A stretch of 27,620 nucleotides of DNA from Prochlorothrix sp035286285 (GTDB taxonomy: Bacteria; Cyanobacteriota; Cyanobacteriia; Prochlorotrichales; Prochlorotrichaceae): contig JAYKJG010000372.1 in assembly GCA_035286285.1 (NCBI GenBank), forward strand, positions 1 through 27,620. The letters run 5' to 3'. This document shows positions 1 to 6,122 of the stretch, in pieces. Both the position numbers and the translations under genes were made by a program. The notes under the pieces were generated by a model. That model was given only the letters and a program-made list of their open reading frames with translations. It ran no database searches and was not told where the DNA came from. Every line of letters starts with the position of its first letter. Position 1 is the stretch's first letter.

Positions 1-72
1 AGACTTTATTGCCAACATAAACGCCACAGCCTCCACAGGAATCCTTCACAGTCGGTTTTTGAAGGGAGTATT

Positions 73-283
73 GGTCTTGAGGGTGCATTTCACTTTTGCT
101 AAGGGGCGGACTAAAGTCCGCACTACGAGCCTGACTACGGGCCTGACTATGAGCCTTTTGGGCCAGGTTAGGGGCTGGGCGGACTAAAGTCCGCACTACG
201 AGCCTGACTACGAGCCTGACTACGGGCCTTTTGGGCCAGGTTAGGGGCTGGGTTGCTCCAAGGTGAAATGCACTCGGTTTTGA
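73..283 (+). mobile_element. MITE-like element, family A, long form (195 bp)
   Basis: The element proper is 81-275. Its left end GGGTGCATTTCACTTTT is inverted relative to its right end (GGTGAAATGCACTC). It is flanked by GGTCTTGA (73-80) and GGTTTTGA (276-283), an 8-bp direct repeat with one mismatch that fits a target-site duplication. The core is two tandem 73-bp units (106-178 and 179-251), each starting with the hairpin CGGACT-AA-AGTCCG. Inside each unit a 12-nt word (TACGAGCCTGAC and variants) is reiterated. No coding capacity is seen. Mobility would need a transposase supplied in trans. Confidence 0.75.
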
Positions 284-376
284 CCCGATCGAGGCCAAGG
301 CGATCAAGACCGAAATCGGAACGCTAGGATTGCAGTATCCCATTGATCGATCGCCCTTCATTCACTATTCAGTTTC

Positions 377-1201
377 ATGGTTCGTCACTCTTCCCCGGAT
401 TTCCCCCCGCGCCTTGCTGTTCTGAAGCGCCGCAAATTTTTACGCGCCGGTTTTGCGGGGGTCTTGGGCTTGGTCAGCAGTACCTGCTTGGCTCGATCGG
501 AGTCTACGCCCTCGACAACGCTGGCCCAGTCGATCGCCACGCCAGCCCCCAGTTTGCCCCCGGATCCCGCCCCTAGCCTTGCCCCTACGCCAGTTCCAAC
601 CCCAACCCTACCCCCCAGCGCTACGCCTCGCCAAACCGCCGGTCCCTTTTACCCCAATCCTTTGCCCCCAGTGCGGGATGGGGATTTAACCCAGGCGGCG
701 GATCCCGCAGGGCGTGCGGAGGGGCAAATTCTCTATCTGTGGGGACAGGTGCGTTGGTTGACGGGGGAACCGATCGCCGGGGCATTGGTGGAAATTTGGC
801 AAACCAATACTTGGGGCCGCTATCACCATCCCCGTGACCCCAGTTCGGCCCCGATCGATCCCAATTTCCAAGGCTTCGGTCAGGTCTATACCGATGCAGA
901 GGGCTTTTACCAGTTCAAAACGGTGCGGCCTGCGGCCTATCCCATGGGGGGGAGTCGCTGGCGGGCACCCCATATCCATGTGCAGGTTAGCCAGTCGGAG
1001 GCGAGTGCTCCCTTTGGCAGTACCCGTCCGTTTACGACGCAACTGTATTTTGCGGGGGAGGCGCTGAATCGGGATGATGTGTTGTATAGCTCCCTCTCCC
1101 CGGCACAACGGCAGGTGGTGACGGTCAGTTCCCAACCGGGCACGGGGACGGATGATCCCGGCTCCCAACGGGGCCGCTGTGATTTGATTTTGCCGGTTTA
1201 G
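377..1201 (+). CDS. Tat-exported intradiol ring-cleavage dioxygenase-like protein
   Basis: 274 aa. It resembles the protocatechuate 3,4-dioxygenase / hydroxyquinol 1,2-dioxygenase family, non-haem Fe(III) enzymes that split catechol-type rings between the two hydroxyls. The four expected iron ligands are visible: Y149 (in GRYHH), Y188 (in AAYP), H199 and H201 (in APHIHV). The N-terminus has a twin-arginine motif (KRRKFLR, residues 17-23) and a hydrophobic stretch, then a Pro/Thr-rich linker (about 45-90) before the TAGPFYPN start of the catalytic domain. This suggests folding with iron in the cytoplasm and export by Tat. The ATG at 377 has no strong ribosome binding site, but it is the start that gives the Tat signal. 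The gene stands alone and converges on the epimerase-like gene; no aromatic-degradation cluster is present, so the substrate is unknown. Family call is firm, substrate is not. Confidence 0.88.
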   Translation: MVRHSSPDFPPRLAVLKRRKFLRAGFAGVLGLVSSTCLARSESTPSTTLAQSIATPAPSLPPDPAPSLAPTPVPTPTLPPSATPRQTAGPFYPNPLPPVRDGDLTQAADPAGRAEGQILYLWGQVRWLTGEPIAGALVEIWQTNTWGRYHHPRDPSSAPIDPNFQGFGQVYTDAEGFYQFKTVRPAAYPMGGSRWRAPHIHVQVSQSEASAPFGSTRPFTTQLYFAGEALNRDDVLYSSLSPAQRQVVTVSSQPGTGTDDPGSQRGRCDLILPV

Positions 1202-1237
1202 GGTGCTTTAGGTTGGGTTGGTTTAGGTCTGGTCGGC

Positions 1238-2290
1238 TTAATCGGCGGCGCGGCGGGTGACTCCGAGGCCCGATCGATCGGGCAAAACCAACCGCCCCGT
1301 GGGATCCAACGTTATCCCCGTAAAGGGATCATCCTTGAGGTTGAGGTGGCTGTCTAAGTCCAGATACTGGGCCAGGGGGGCTAACTGGGCGGCGGCGGTG
1401 TTGAGCAAGCTGCTGTCGGAGTAGCAACCGAGCATGACTTGTAGCCCTAGGGTGTGGGCCAAGTCCACCATGTGCTTGGCTGCGGTGAGTCCGCCGGTTT
1501 TCATGAGCTTGAGGTTAACCCCATCGGCTCCCCAGGCTGCGGCTTGGATGACATCGCGGCTGGTCCAACAGCTTTCATCCACAAAAATCGGCAGGGGGCA
1601 GGCCCGCTTGAGTTCGGCAATCTGGGCTTCTGCTCCCTTGGGTAAGGGCTGCTCCAGGTACACGACTCCCCGATCGGCCAGCCACTGGCCCAATGCCTTG
1701 GCTGTCTCCAAATCCCATCCCCCATTGGCATCGACTAAAAATTGGGTGCCCTCCGGTGCGGCGGCTTGGATGGCGCTAAAGAGGGCGCGATCGGCTGTGG
1801 CTCCGGCGGGACTGCCCAGCTTGACCTTAACCCAAGGGCTGGGGGTGCGCGATCGCCAGTCGGCTAGGCGTTCTAGCCCTTGCTCTGGGGTGCCGATGCC
1901 GATCGTCACGGAGGTGGGGGGCAGGGGCTGGGGCGTGAGTCCCCACAGTTGCCAGAGGGGCAGGCCGAGGCGTTTTCCCCACCAGTCCCAGAGGGCGAGA
2001 TCGATCGCGGTGCGCACACCGGAGGGCAGGGGTTGCAGGAGGGGGTCGAGGGCTTGGCGCTGCCAGGGGCTGTAGGACTGGAGTTGCGGGGCAAGGGCGG
2101 TGAGGGCGGCTTGGAGTTGGTCATGGCTTTGGCTGTGGGAGCCGATCGAAAAACTGGAGGCTTCGCCCCAGCCTTCCCACTGTTCATGGCGGAGACGGAC
2201 CCACAGATTGGTGCTGTGGGCGGTGGTGCCCCGGCTAATGGTCAGCGCGAAATGCTTGTGGACGGTGAAGGGGGTGCAGCGGAGTTCCAT
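1238..2290 (-). CDS. Enolase-superfamily dipeptide epimerase (L-Ala-D/L-Glu epimerase-like)
   Basis: 350 aa, the usual length for the muconate-lactonizing subgroup of the enolase superfamily. The N-terminal capping domain covers about 1-120 and the barrel the rest. Visible motifs: VKVK (K155 and K157, the acid/base lysine pair on strand 2), metal ligands D187 (VDANGGW), E213 (YLEQPL) and D238 (VDES), the second catalytic lysine within NLKLMKTGG (K261 or K264), and GCYSDSS (288-294) near the substrate pocket. This set fits dipeptide epimerases, which act on peptidoglycan-derived L-Ala-D-Glu, better than o-succinylbenzoate synthase. Specificity in this superfamily changes easily, so other dipeptides or an OSBS role for menaquinone/phylloquinone remain possible. 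The neighbours give no pathway clue. Confidence 0.85.
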   Translation of the reverse strand: MELRCTPFTVHKHFALTISRGTTAHSTNLWVRLRHEQWEGWGEASSFSIGSHSQSHDQLQAALTALAPQLQSYSPWQRQALDPLLQPLPSGVRTAIDLALWDWWGKRLGLPLWQLWGLTPQPLPPTSVTIGIGTPEQGLERLADWRSRTPSPWVKVKLGSPAGATADRALFSAIQAAAPEGTQFLVDANGGWDLETAKALGQWLADRGVVYLEQPLPKGAEAQIAELKRACPLPIFVDESCWTSRDVIQAAAWGADGVNLKLMKTGGLTAAKHMVDLAHTLGLQVMLGCYSDSSLLNTAAAQLAPLAQYLDLDSHLNLKDDPFTGITLDPTGRLVLPDRSGLGVTRRAAD

Positions 2291-2355
2291 GGGGGCAGAT
2301 GGGGGTGAGCGTCTGGGGGCGCAGGGGCGTGGCTGAACGGGCCGATCGGTGACCC

Positions 2356-2492
2356 ATTGCCCCTACTCCTTTTGGGGCTAAAAACCAGGGCAACCACGGG
2401 TTTTGGGGCTAAAAACCAGGGCAACCACGGGGGGATTGCCCCTACTCCTTTTGGGGCTAAAAACCAGGGCAACCACGGGGGGATTGCCCCTA
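2356..2492 (-). repeat. Tandem family B repeat units
   Basis: Two to three copies of a 48-bp unit containing ATTGCCCCTACTCC, TTTTGGGGCTAAAAACCAG and GGGCAACCACGGGGGG. Read on the minus strand it starts GGTAGGGGCAA-like and ends in CCTGGTTTTT. GGGGCAA and TTGCCC(C) can pair, so each unit can form a hairpin. The same module occurs at 24042-24139 and inside the family C elements. One internal copy lacks the GGGGATTGCCCCTACTCC portion. Confidence 0.8.
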
Positions 2493-2503
2493 GTAGACCG
2501 AGG

Positions 2504-2624
2504 TAGACCTCTGATCTCCCTTCAGGGTGAGCGTCTCGCTTCTGGTGCAGGCCAGCGGCCCACGCGACAAGGACAGGCCAGCGGCCCGCGCGTGACAAGG
2601 AACCGAAATTTCTGCCCTGCTGGA
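2504..2624. repeat. Family D interspersed repeat, copy 1
   Basis: It shares AGACCTCTGAT(C/A)TCCCTT, then AGGGTGAGCGT near the left end, and CCCTGCTGGA at the right end, with 20910-20992. The middle is variable: here a 20-nt GC-rich word (GGCCAGCGGCCC context) is duplicated. No coding capacity or terminal inverted repeat is evident. Confidence 0.55.
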
Positions 2625-2642
2625 TGAGGGGGATTGTATGCC

Positions 2643-2933
2643 CTAGGACTCTTCATTGAGGAAAGACTCGATATCCGCGATCGCCGCTTCAAGGAACGCG
2701 AGAGGGTCTGGAGGGACGGGAGGCGCTTCTGGGGGTGGCCCTAGGCTGGCAGGGCTGGGTTCTGCGGCCTGGTGCGGGGGGGGACTGTCGGCCCGGTCTG
2801 GGGCTAGCTCCCCTGCGGTCCCTTCAAACACATCTTCGAGTTGTTCTAGGGCTTCATAGAAGTCAGCCGTCCCCTTGGTTTTGTCCAAGAGCTTATTCTC
2901 TGGGTTGGTGTCTGGTTGTCGATCGTGGCTCAT
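2643..2933 (-). CDS. Small acidic hypothetical protein
   Basis: I do not recognise this 96-aa protein. The ATG at 2933 was chosen because GGAGGGAGGG lies just upstream; an in-frame GTG at 2957 would place that ribosome binding site inside the gene. The N-terminus is polar, a helical stretch DFYEALEQLEDVFEG follows, then a Pro-rich linker (PSPASLGPPPEAPPVPPDP) and a C-terminal acidic helix (AFLEAAIADIESFLNEES). There is no signal peptide or membrane segment. The two helices joined by a flexible linker suggest a protein-protein adaptor, which is inference only. It lies on the same strand as the 69-aa membrane protein, about 200 bp downstream of it. Confidence 0.65.
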   Translation of the reverse strand: MSHDRQPDTNPENKLLDKTKGTADFYEALEQLEDVFEGTAGELAPDRADSPPPHQAAEPSPASLGPPPEAPPVPPDPLAFLEAAIADIESFLNEES

Positions 2934-3140
2934 GGAGACCCTCCCTCCCTCTAGCACAAGACTTCCATTAATAGCCCGATCGGCCAGCCTTCGGCAATTT
3001 TGGACCTTGGGCGCTCTGCCTCGGTGGTTTTCGGTGGTCTTTTCAGACTACCTGAAGCCCTTGGGGAAAACCGCTGAAGGTTCAGGGCAATCCAGACCTG
3101 TGTACCGTTGCTGGCCCCGTCTGGGCGATCGGCGGGAAGC

Positions 3141-3350
3141 CTAGCTTCCAGATTGGGCGAAGGTCGATCGCTTACGGCCTCTCAGAAAGCCGTAGACATG
3201 GGGCATTCCCAGGAAAAAGAAGAGAATGGCAAACCAGTCCGTGTCGGCCCGGTAGAGGTCGGGGCGGGGGGTGGAAACGGCTGTGGAGCGGGCGGGTTGG
3301 GGGCTAGGGGCGGAAGAGAGGGTGGGGGCAAAGGCAGAAGGGGCAGACAT
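3141..3350 (-). CDS. Small single-pass membrane protein, 69 aa
   Basis: I do not recognise this protein. The ATG at 3350 follows a strong ribosome binding site (GGAGGAATCCCCC then ATG). A longer in-frame start at 3443 exists, but it would run through the hairpin and T-run at 3382-3422. The N-terminal half is a Ser/Pro/Ala-rich tail, then TDWFAILFFFLGMPHVYGF forms one membrane segment (about 37-55), ending in a basic RGRKRS stretch. This looks like the small membrane subunits and assembly factors of photosynthetic complexes, but no known one matches. An HLR1-like site lies about 190 bp upstream on the same strand, which would fit light-responsive expression if the hairpin between them is read through. 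Confidence 0.7.
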   Translation of the reverse strand: MSAPSAFAPTLSSAPSPQPARSTAVSTPRPDLYRADTDWFAILFFFLGMPHVYGFLRGRKRSTFAQSGS

Positions 3351-3381
3351 GGGGGATTCCTCCGGTTTGGGGTTGGGGGCT

Positions 3382-3422
3382 AAAAAAAATTGCTGTTCCT
3401 GCGGTGAGGCAACAACAGCAAT
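3382..3422 (-). terminator. Intrinsic terminator or attenuator upstream of the 69-aa gene
   Basis: On the minus strand a 9-bp perfect stem (ATTGCTGTT pairing with AACAGCAAT) with a 16-nt loop is followed directly by eight T. It lies 32 nt before the start codon of the 69-aa protein and about 130 nt after a predicted promoter. It could end a separate small RNA or control read-through into that gene. Confidence 0.65.
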
Positions 3423-3509
3423 ACAATCCTTTAAGAAGAGCATGGGATAGGCACCTAGGGGTTTGATCGGGACGGGACGAGGTTTGGTCTGGCCGAGTCT
3501 GGCGGTTCG
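3382..3509 (-). ncRNA. Candidate ~130-nt small RNA (architecture like PsrR1)
   Basis: This interval is bounded by a predicted promoter (3516-3553) and a strong intrinsic terminator (3382-3422), with no convincing reading frame between. PsrR1 is a cyanobacterial photosynthesis-regulating small RNA of about 130 nt made under high light and controlled by RpaB through an HLR1 site. The length, site and terminator here fit that architecture. I could not match the sequence itself from memory, so this may instead be an attenuated leader of the 69-aa gene. Confidence 0.35.
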
Positions 3510-3515
3510 CTGTCC

Positions 3516-3553
3516 GATGTAAACTTATGTTTCTTAATGTTAAATTTCGTAAC
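3516..3553 (-). promoter_or_regulatory. Promoter with HLR1-like (RpaB) site
   Basis: The minus strand reads GTTACGAAATTTAACATT (3553 to 3536), matching two 8-nt HLR1 half sites (G/T-TTACA-WW) separated by 2 nt with only small deviations. TTAACA inside it can serve as a -35 box; 16 nt further is TACATC (3521-3516) as a -10 box. In known RpaB targets a site overlapping the -35 means repression in low light and induction in high light; applying that here is inference. Confidence 0.45.
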
Positions 3554-3677
3554 AAATTTGTGACGTGATGCGCGAAGGATAGATCTGTGAGTTTTGTCAC
3601 ACAGGGAACTAGGGCGCGGGCCGATCGCCCCAAACCGTCTCCCCAAACCGTTCTCCCTCGTCCCTGCGGCAGTGTGG

Positions 3678-3683
3678 TATAGT
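3678..3683 (+). promoter_or_regulatory. Possible -10 box for rpsO
   Basis: TATAGT lies about 170 nt upstream of the rpsO start. No good -35 box is seen 17 nt before it. If real, it leaves a long leader, which would fit the translational self-control known for S15 mRNA in bacteria, but I did not identify the S15 binding fold. Confidence 0.25.
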
Positions 3684-3852
3684 TGAAGACTGTCGCAAGA
3701 GTCTCCTTACTTGGACCGCATTGAGGTCTAGGGGTAGGACTCTGCGGAATCTTGAGGTCCAGCGTGAGGCCCAGCACTGATTTAGCCGTTGCCCGCTATT
3801 GGCTCCCCTTATTTTTTGCTCACCTTATTTTCTGAGGAAGTACCCAAGCCCA

Positions 3853-4122
3853 ATGAGTCTGACCCAGCAACAAAAACAGGAGATCATGAACACCTATCAG
3901 GTTCACGAAACTGATACGGGATCTGCCGACCTCCAGGTCGCCATGCTGACGGAACGCATCAACCGCCTCAGCAACCACCTCAAAGCGAACAAAAAAGATT
4001 ACGCCTCCCGTAAGGGGCTGCTCCAGATGATCGGTCGCCGCAAGCGCTTGCTGAGCTACATCCAAAAGCAAGATCAACAGCGCTACCGGACTCTCATCGG
4101 TCAGTTGGGTATTCGGGGTTAA
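3853..4122 (+). CDS. rpsO: 30S ribosomal protein S15
   Basis: The 89-aa protein has exactly the usual S15 length when started at the ATG at 3853 (MSLTQQQKQEIM); a longer in-frame start at 3799 would add 18 residues foreign to the family. The classic core is present: the hexapeptide-like DTGSADLQVAMLTERI, NRLSNHLK, then DYASRKGLLQMIGRRKRLLSYI. S15 binds 16S rRNA early in assembly of the small-subunit platform. GAGGAAG about 14 nt upstream is a plausible ribosome binding site. The pam68 gene starts 9 nt after the stop, so the two are surely co-transcribed. Confidence 0.97.
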   Translation: MSLTQQQKQEIMNTYQVHETDTGSADLQVAMLTERINRLSNHLKANKKDYASRKGLLQMIGRRKRLLSYIQKQDQQRYRTLIGQLGIRG

Positions 4123-4131
4123 AACGAGACT

Positions 4132-4686
4132 ATGGCCAACGATCGTCCCGACAGTCGTCTCCCCTTCGAGCCGAAAGGAAGCCGTAAGAAAGACAGCAAA
4201 ACTGGAGCTGCTGCGACTCAGGCTCCCGAAGCACAGAGCGATCGCAAGAAACAGAAAAATAATTCCGCCACTTTGGATGAAACCCGCATTCCCGATGTGG
4301 TCAGTAATCGGATGGTGCGGCGGATTGCGATTTTTTCGGGAATTCCCACAGCTTTGGGGATTACCAGCTTTGTGATCAGCTACTGGGTTGTGACCCAGGG
4401 GATTCTGGAAGTGCCGAACTCCGTGGTGGTGGTGGGCAGTTTGCTGCTGTTTGGGGCGGGAACCCTGGGCCTGAGCTATGGGGTACTGTCTGCGTCTTGG
4501 GAAGAGGAGCGAGAAGGGAGCTTCTTGGGCGTTGAGGAGTTTCAGGTTAACCTCAAGCGCTTTATTGATTCTTGGCGCGAGTTTCGTCAATCCCGTTCTC
4601 AAAAGTCCCGTTCTCAAACGAAGAAAGCTGAGGACAAGAAGGCTGAGGCTGGTTCAGCCCCAGCGGAGTCAGAGGAAGACACCTAG
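4132..4686 (+). CDS. PAM68 family protein (photosystem II assembly)
   Basis: The 184-aa protein has the PAM68 (DUF3464) layout: a basic, polar N-terminus (1-60), membrane segments at about 64-87 and 96-120 joined by a short loop, then the conserved acidic SASWEEEREGSFLGVEEF and a charged C-terminal tail rich in Lys/Glu. PAM68 proteins act in the thylakoid or its assembly membrane and help early photosystem II assembly (D1 and CP47 modules). Linkage to rpsO is common in cyanobacteria. The stop is followed by an intrinsic terminator, so rpsO-pam68 forms a two-gene unit. Confidence 0.93.
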   Translation: MANDRPDSRLPFEPKGSRKKDSKTGAAATQAPEAQSDRKKQKNNSATLDETRIPDVVSNRMVRRIAIFSGIPTALGITSFVISYWVVTQGILEVPNSVVVVGSLLLFGAGTLGLSYGVLSASWEEEREGSFLGVEEFQVNLKRFIDSWREFRQSRSQKSRSQTKKAEDKKAEAGSAPAESEEDT

Positions 4687-4714
4687 GGTGATGAGATGCC
4701 CTCAACATTGGCAA

Positions 4715-4740
4715 GATGGCCCCAGGGGTCATCTTTTTTT
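4715..4740 (+). terminator. Intrinsic terminator of rpsO-pam68
   Basis: GATGGCCCC pairs with GGGGTCATC (one G-T pair), followed by seven T at 4734-4740. It lies 28 nt after the pam68 stop. Confidence 0.85.
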
Positions 4741-4763
4741 GTGGGTTTTTATTGCTCTAAAGC

Positions 4764-4924
4764 GGGTGGAGCAACCCAGACCCTGCCCTGGCCCAAAAAG
4801 CTCGTAGTACGGACTTTAGTCCGTTCGGGTGTATTTCACGTTGGAGCAACCCAGACCCAGACCTGGCCCAAAAAGCTCGTAGTACGGACTTTAGTCCGTC
4901 CCTTGGCCACAGTGAAATGCACCC
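4764..4924 (-). mobile_element. Family A MITE-like element, compound copy
   Basis: In minus-strand orientation. A complete 98-bp unit at 4827-4924 has inverted ends (GGGTGTATTTCAC and GTGAAATGCACCC) around the hairpin CGGACT-TT-AGTCCG. A second partial unit at 4764-4826 is joined to its left; its outer end keeps GGGTG and GAGCAACCC but has lost the CATTTCACTTT part. No target-site duplication is found at either end, so this copy probably arose by duplication or has decayed. The rest of 4925-5145 shows only a small hairpin (5054-5070) and a repeated GGATATTGGTA word. Confidence 0.7.
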
Positions 4925-5145
4925 TTTTTCCCTGGGTCTGGGTTTGACCTCGTTTTGTCGGGTAATCAGGCTCTCCGCTGAGAGACTTTCGATCGAGATT
5001 GAGATTGAGGATATTGGTAGTCCATCAAGGGTAAGGATATTGGTACGACAGCAGCGGAGATTCTGTCCGCTACGATCCTGACTGGTGAGGCACTACTAGG
5101 ATATTTTGGGGGATTTTGGGGGATTTTATGGGATCTTTTGGGACG

Positions 5146-5928
5146 TTAGGGGAGTTTGTGACTGAGGCGCTGGGCAGTGCGGAGAATTTGTCCGGCTAGG
5201 ATTGCGGCCCCGAAGCCGTTATCGATGTTGACGACACCGATGCCTGCTGCACAGGAGTTGAGCATGGTTAAGAGGGGCGCAATTCCCCCGAAACTGGCCC
5301 CATAGCCGACGCTGGTGGGCACTGCGACGACGGGACACGGGGCTAAACCGGCGACGACGCTGGGCAGTGCGCCCTCCATGCCTGCGACGACGATGAGGAC
5401 ATCCGATCGATCGATCACGGCCCGATTACTCAGCAGCCGGTGGATCCCCGCCACCCCCACATCCCACAGCCGTTCCACCGCAAACCCGCACAATTCCGCT
5501 GTGACAGCGGCCTCTTCTGCTACAGGCAAATCCGCTGTTCCGGCGGTGAGGATGCCGATCGTGCCCCGCTGACTAACAGTTACCCCCGCCTCTGGCAGGA
5601 GGGCACAGATTCGGGCGGGGGAAAAATAGCGGGCATTGCGGATTTGGCTGCGAACTTGGGCAAAAACCTCGACGCTCACCCGTGTTGCCATGACAACCGC
5701 CTGTTTTTGGCTGAGGGTTTGCATAATCTTAGCAATCTGCTCTGGAGTTTTGTCCTGTCCCCAAATCACCTCAGGAAAGCCGGTGCGCAAACTGCGGTGG
5801 TGATCTACCCGTGCAAAATCTTCTACGGTTTCCCCAGTGAAATTTTTAAGCTGGGTGAGGGCTTCTGTGGGGGAGAGGTGGCCCGTGGCGACGCGATCGA
5901 GGAGGGATTTTAGTTCAGTGGGCTGCAT
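5146..5928 (-). CDS. larB: LarB, pyridinium-3,5-biscarboxylate mononucleotide synthase
   Basis: The 260-aa protein matches LarB: a helical N-terminal region (about 1-100) and a PurE-like C-terminal domain with GTADLPVAEEA (130-140), VAGMEGALPSVVAGL (181-195) and PTSVGYG. E185 and C226 are 41 residues apart, the same spacing as the functional Glu and Cys of lactobacillar LarB. LarB carboxylates and hydrolyses nicotinic acid adenine dinucleotide, the first step towards the nickel-pincer nucleotide cofactor. LarC, LarE and lactate racemase genes are not in the window, so either they lie elsewhere or the product has another use. Older databases call this family phosphoribosylaminoimidazole carboxylase-like; the motifs favour LarB. 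Confidence 0.9.
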   Translation of the reverse strand: MQPTELKSLLDRVATGHLSPTEALTQLKNFTGETVEDFARVDHHRSLRTGFPEVIWGQDKTPEQIAKIMQTLSQKQAVVMATRVSVEVFAQVRSQIRNARYFSPARICALLPEAGVTVSQRGTIGILTAGTADLPVAEEAAVTAELCGFAVERLWDVGVAGIHRLLSNRAVIDRSDVLIVVAGMEGALPSVVAGLAPCPVVAVPTSVGYGASFGGIAPLLTMLNSCAAGIGVVNIDNGFGAAILAGQILRTAQRLSHKLP

Positions 5929-6092
5929 GGGCGGGGTAGGATGGCAGAAAGGGGGTAGGCCGGAACAGCGACCAAAACCGTGCGACTCACCGCGACCCCC
6001 TTAAGGTTAAGCCGGAGGCAAGGAGAGACTAAGCTTTTGGCAAAACCAATGCTATAGGGCGCAATGGTGAGGGATTGGGCAAAGTGGAGGGC

Positions 6093-6116
6093 TAAACCGA
6101 CGGTAGCGCCGGTTTA
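6093..6116 (-). terminator. Weak hairpin after the TPR gene
   Basis: TAAACCG and CGGTTTA form a 7-bp stem just after the stop codon at 6123. There is no T-run, so termination is uncertain. Confidence 0.3.
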
Positions 6117-6122
6117 ATCCCG

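Noticed and set aside
686..1168. Minus-strand 160-codon open frame across the dioxygenase gene
   Set aside because: It is antisense to a clear enzyme with all metal ligands, and its product is a basic Arg/Pro/Gly-rich sequence typical of GC-rich shadow frames.
1434..2308. Plus-strand open frames across the epimerase gene
   Set aside because: They overlap a full-length enolase-superfamily gene and show no recognisable domain.
2356..2492. CRISPR-like regularly spaced repeats
   Set aside because: The units abut each other and lack unique spacers, and no cas genes are present; it is a tandem interspersed repeat.
3304..3777. 157-codon minus-strand frame upstream of rpsO
   Set aside because: It has no family resemblance and runs through a promoter-like region, a terminator hairpin and the start of the 69-aa gene.
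4925..5145. Possible gene remnant upstream of larB's 3' end
   Set aside because: Short in-frame stretches exist on the plus strand (IEIEIEDIG-like), but stops interrupt all frames and no family is recognisable.
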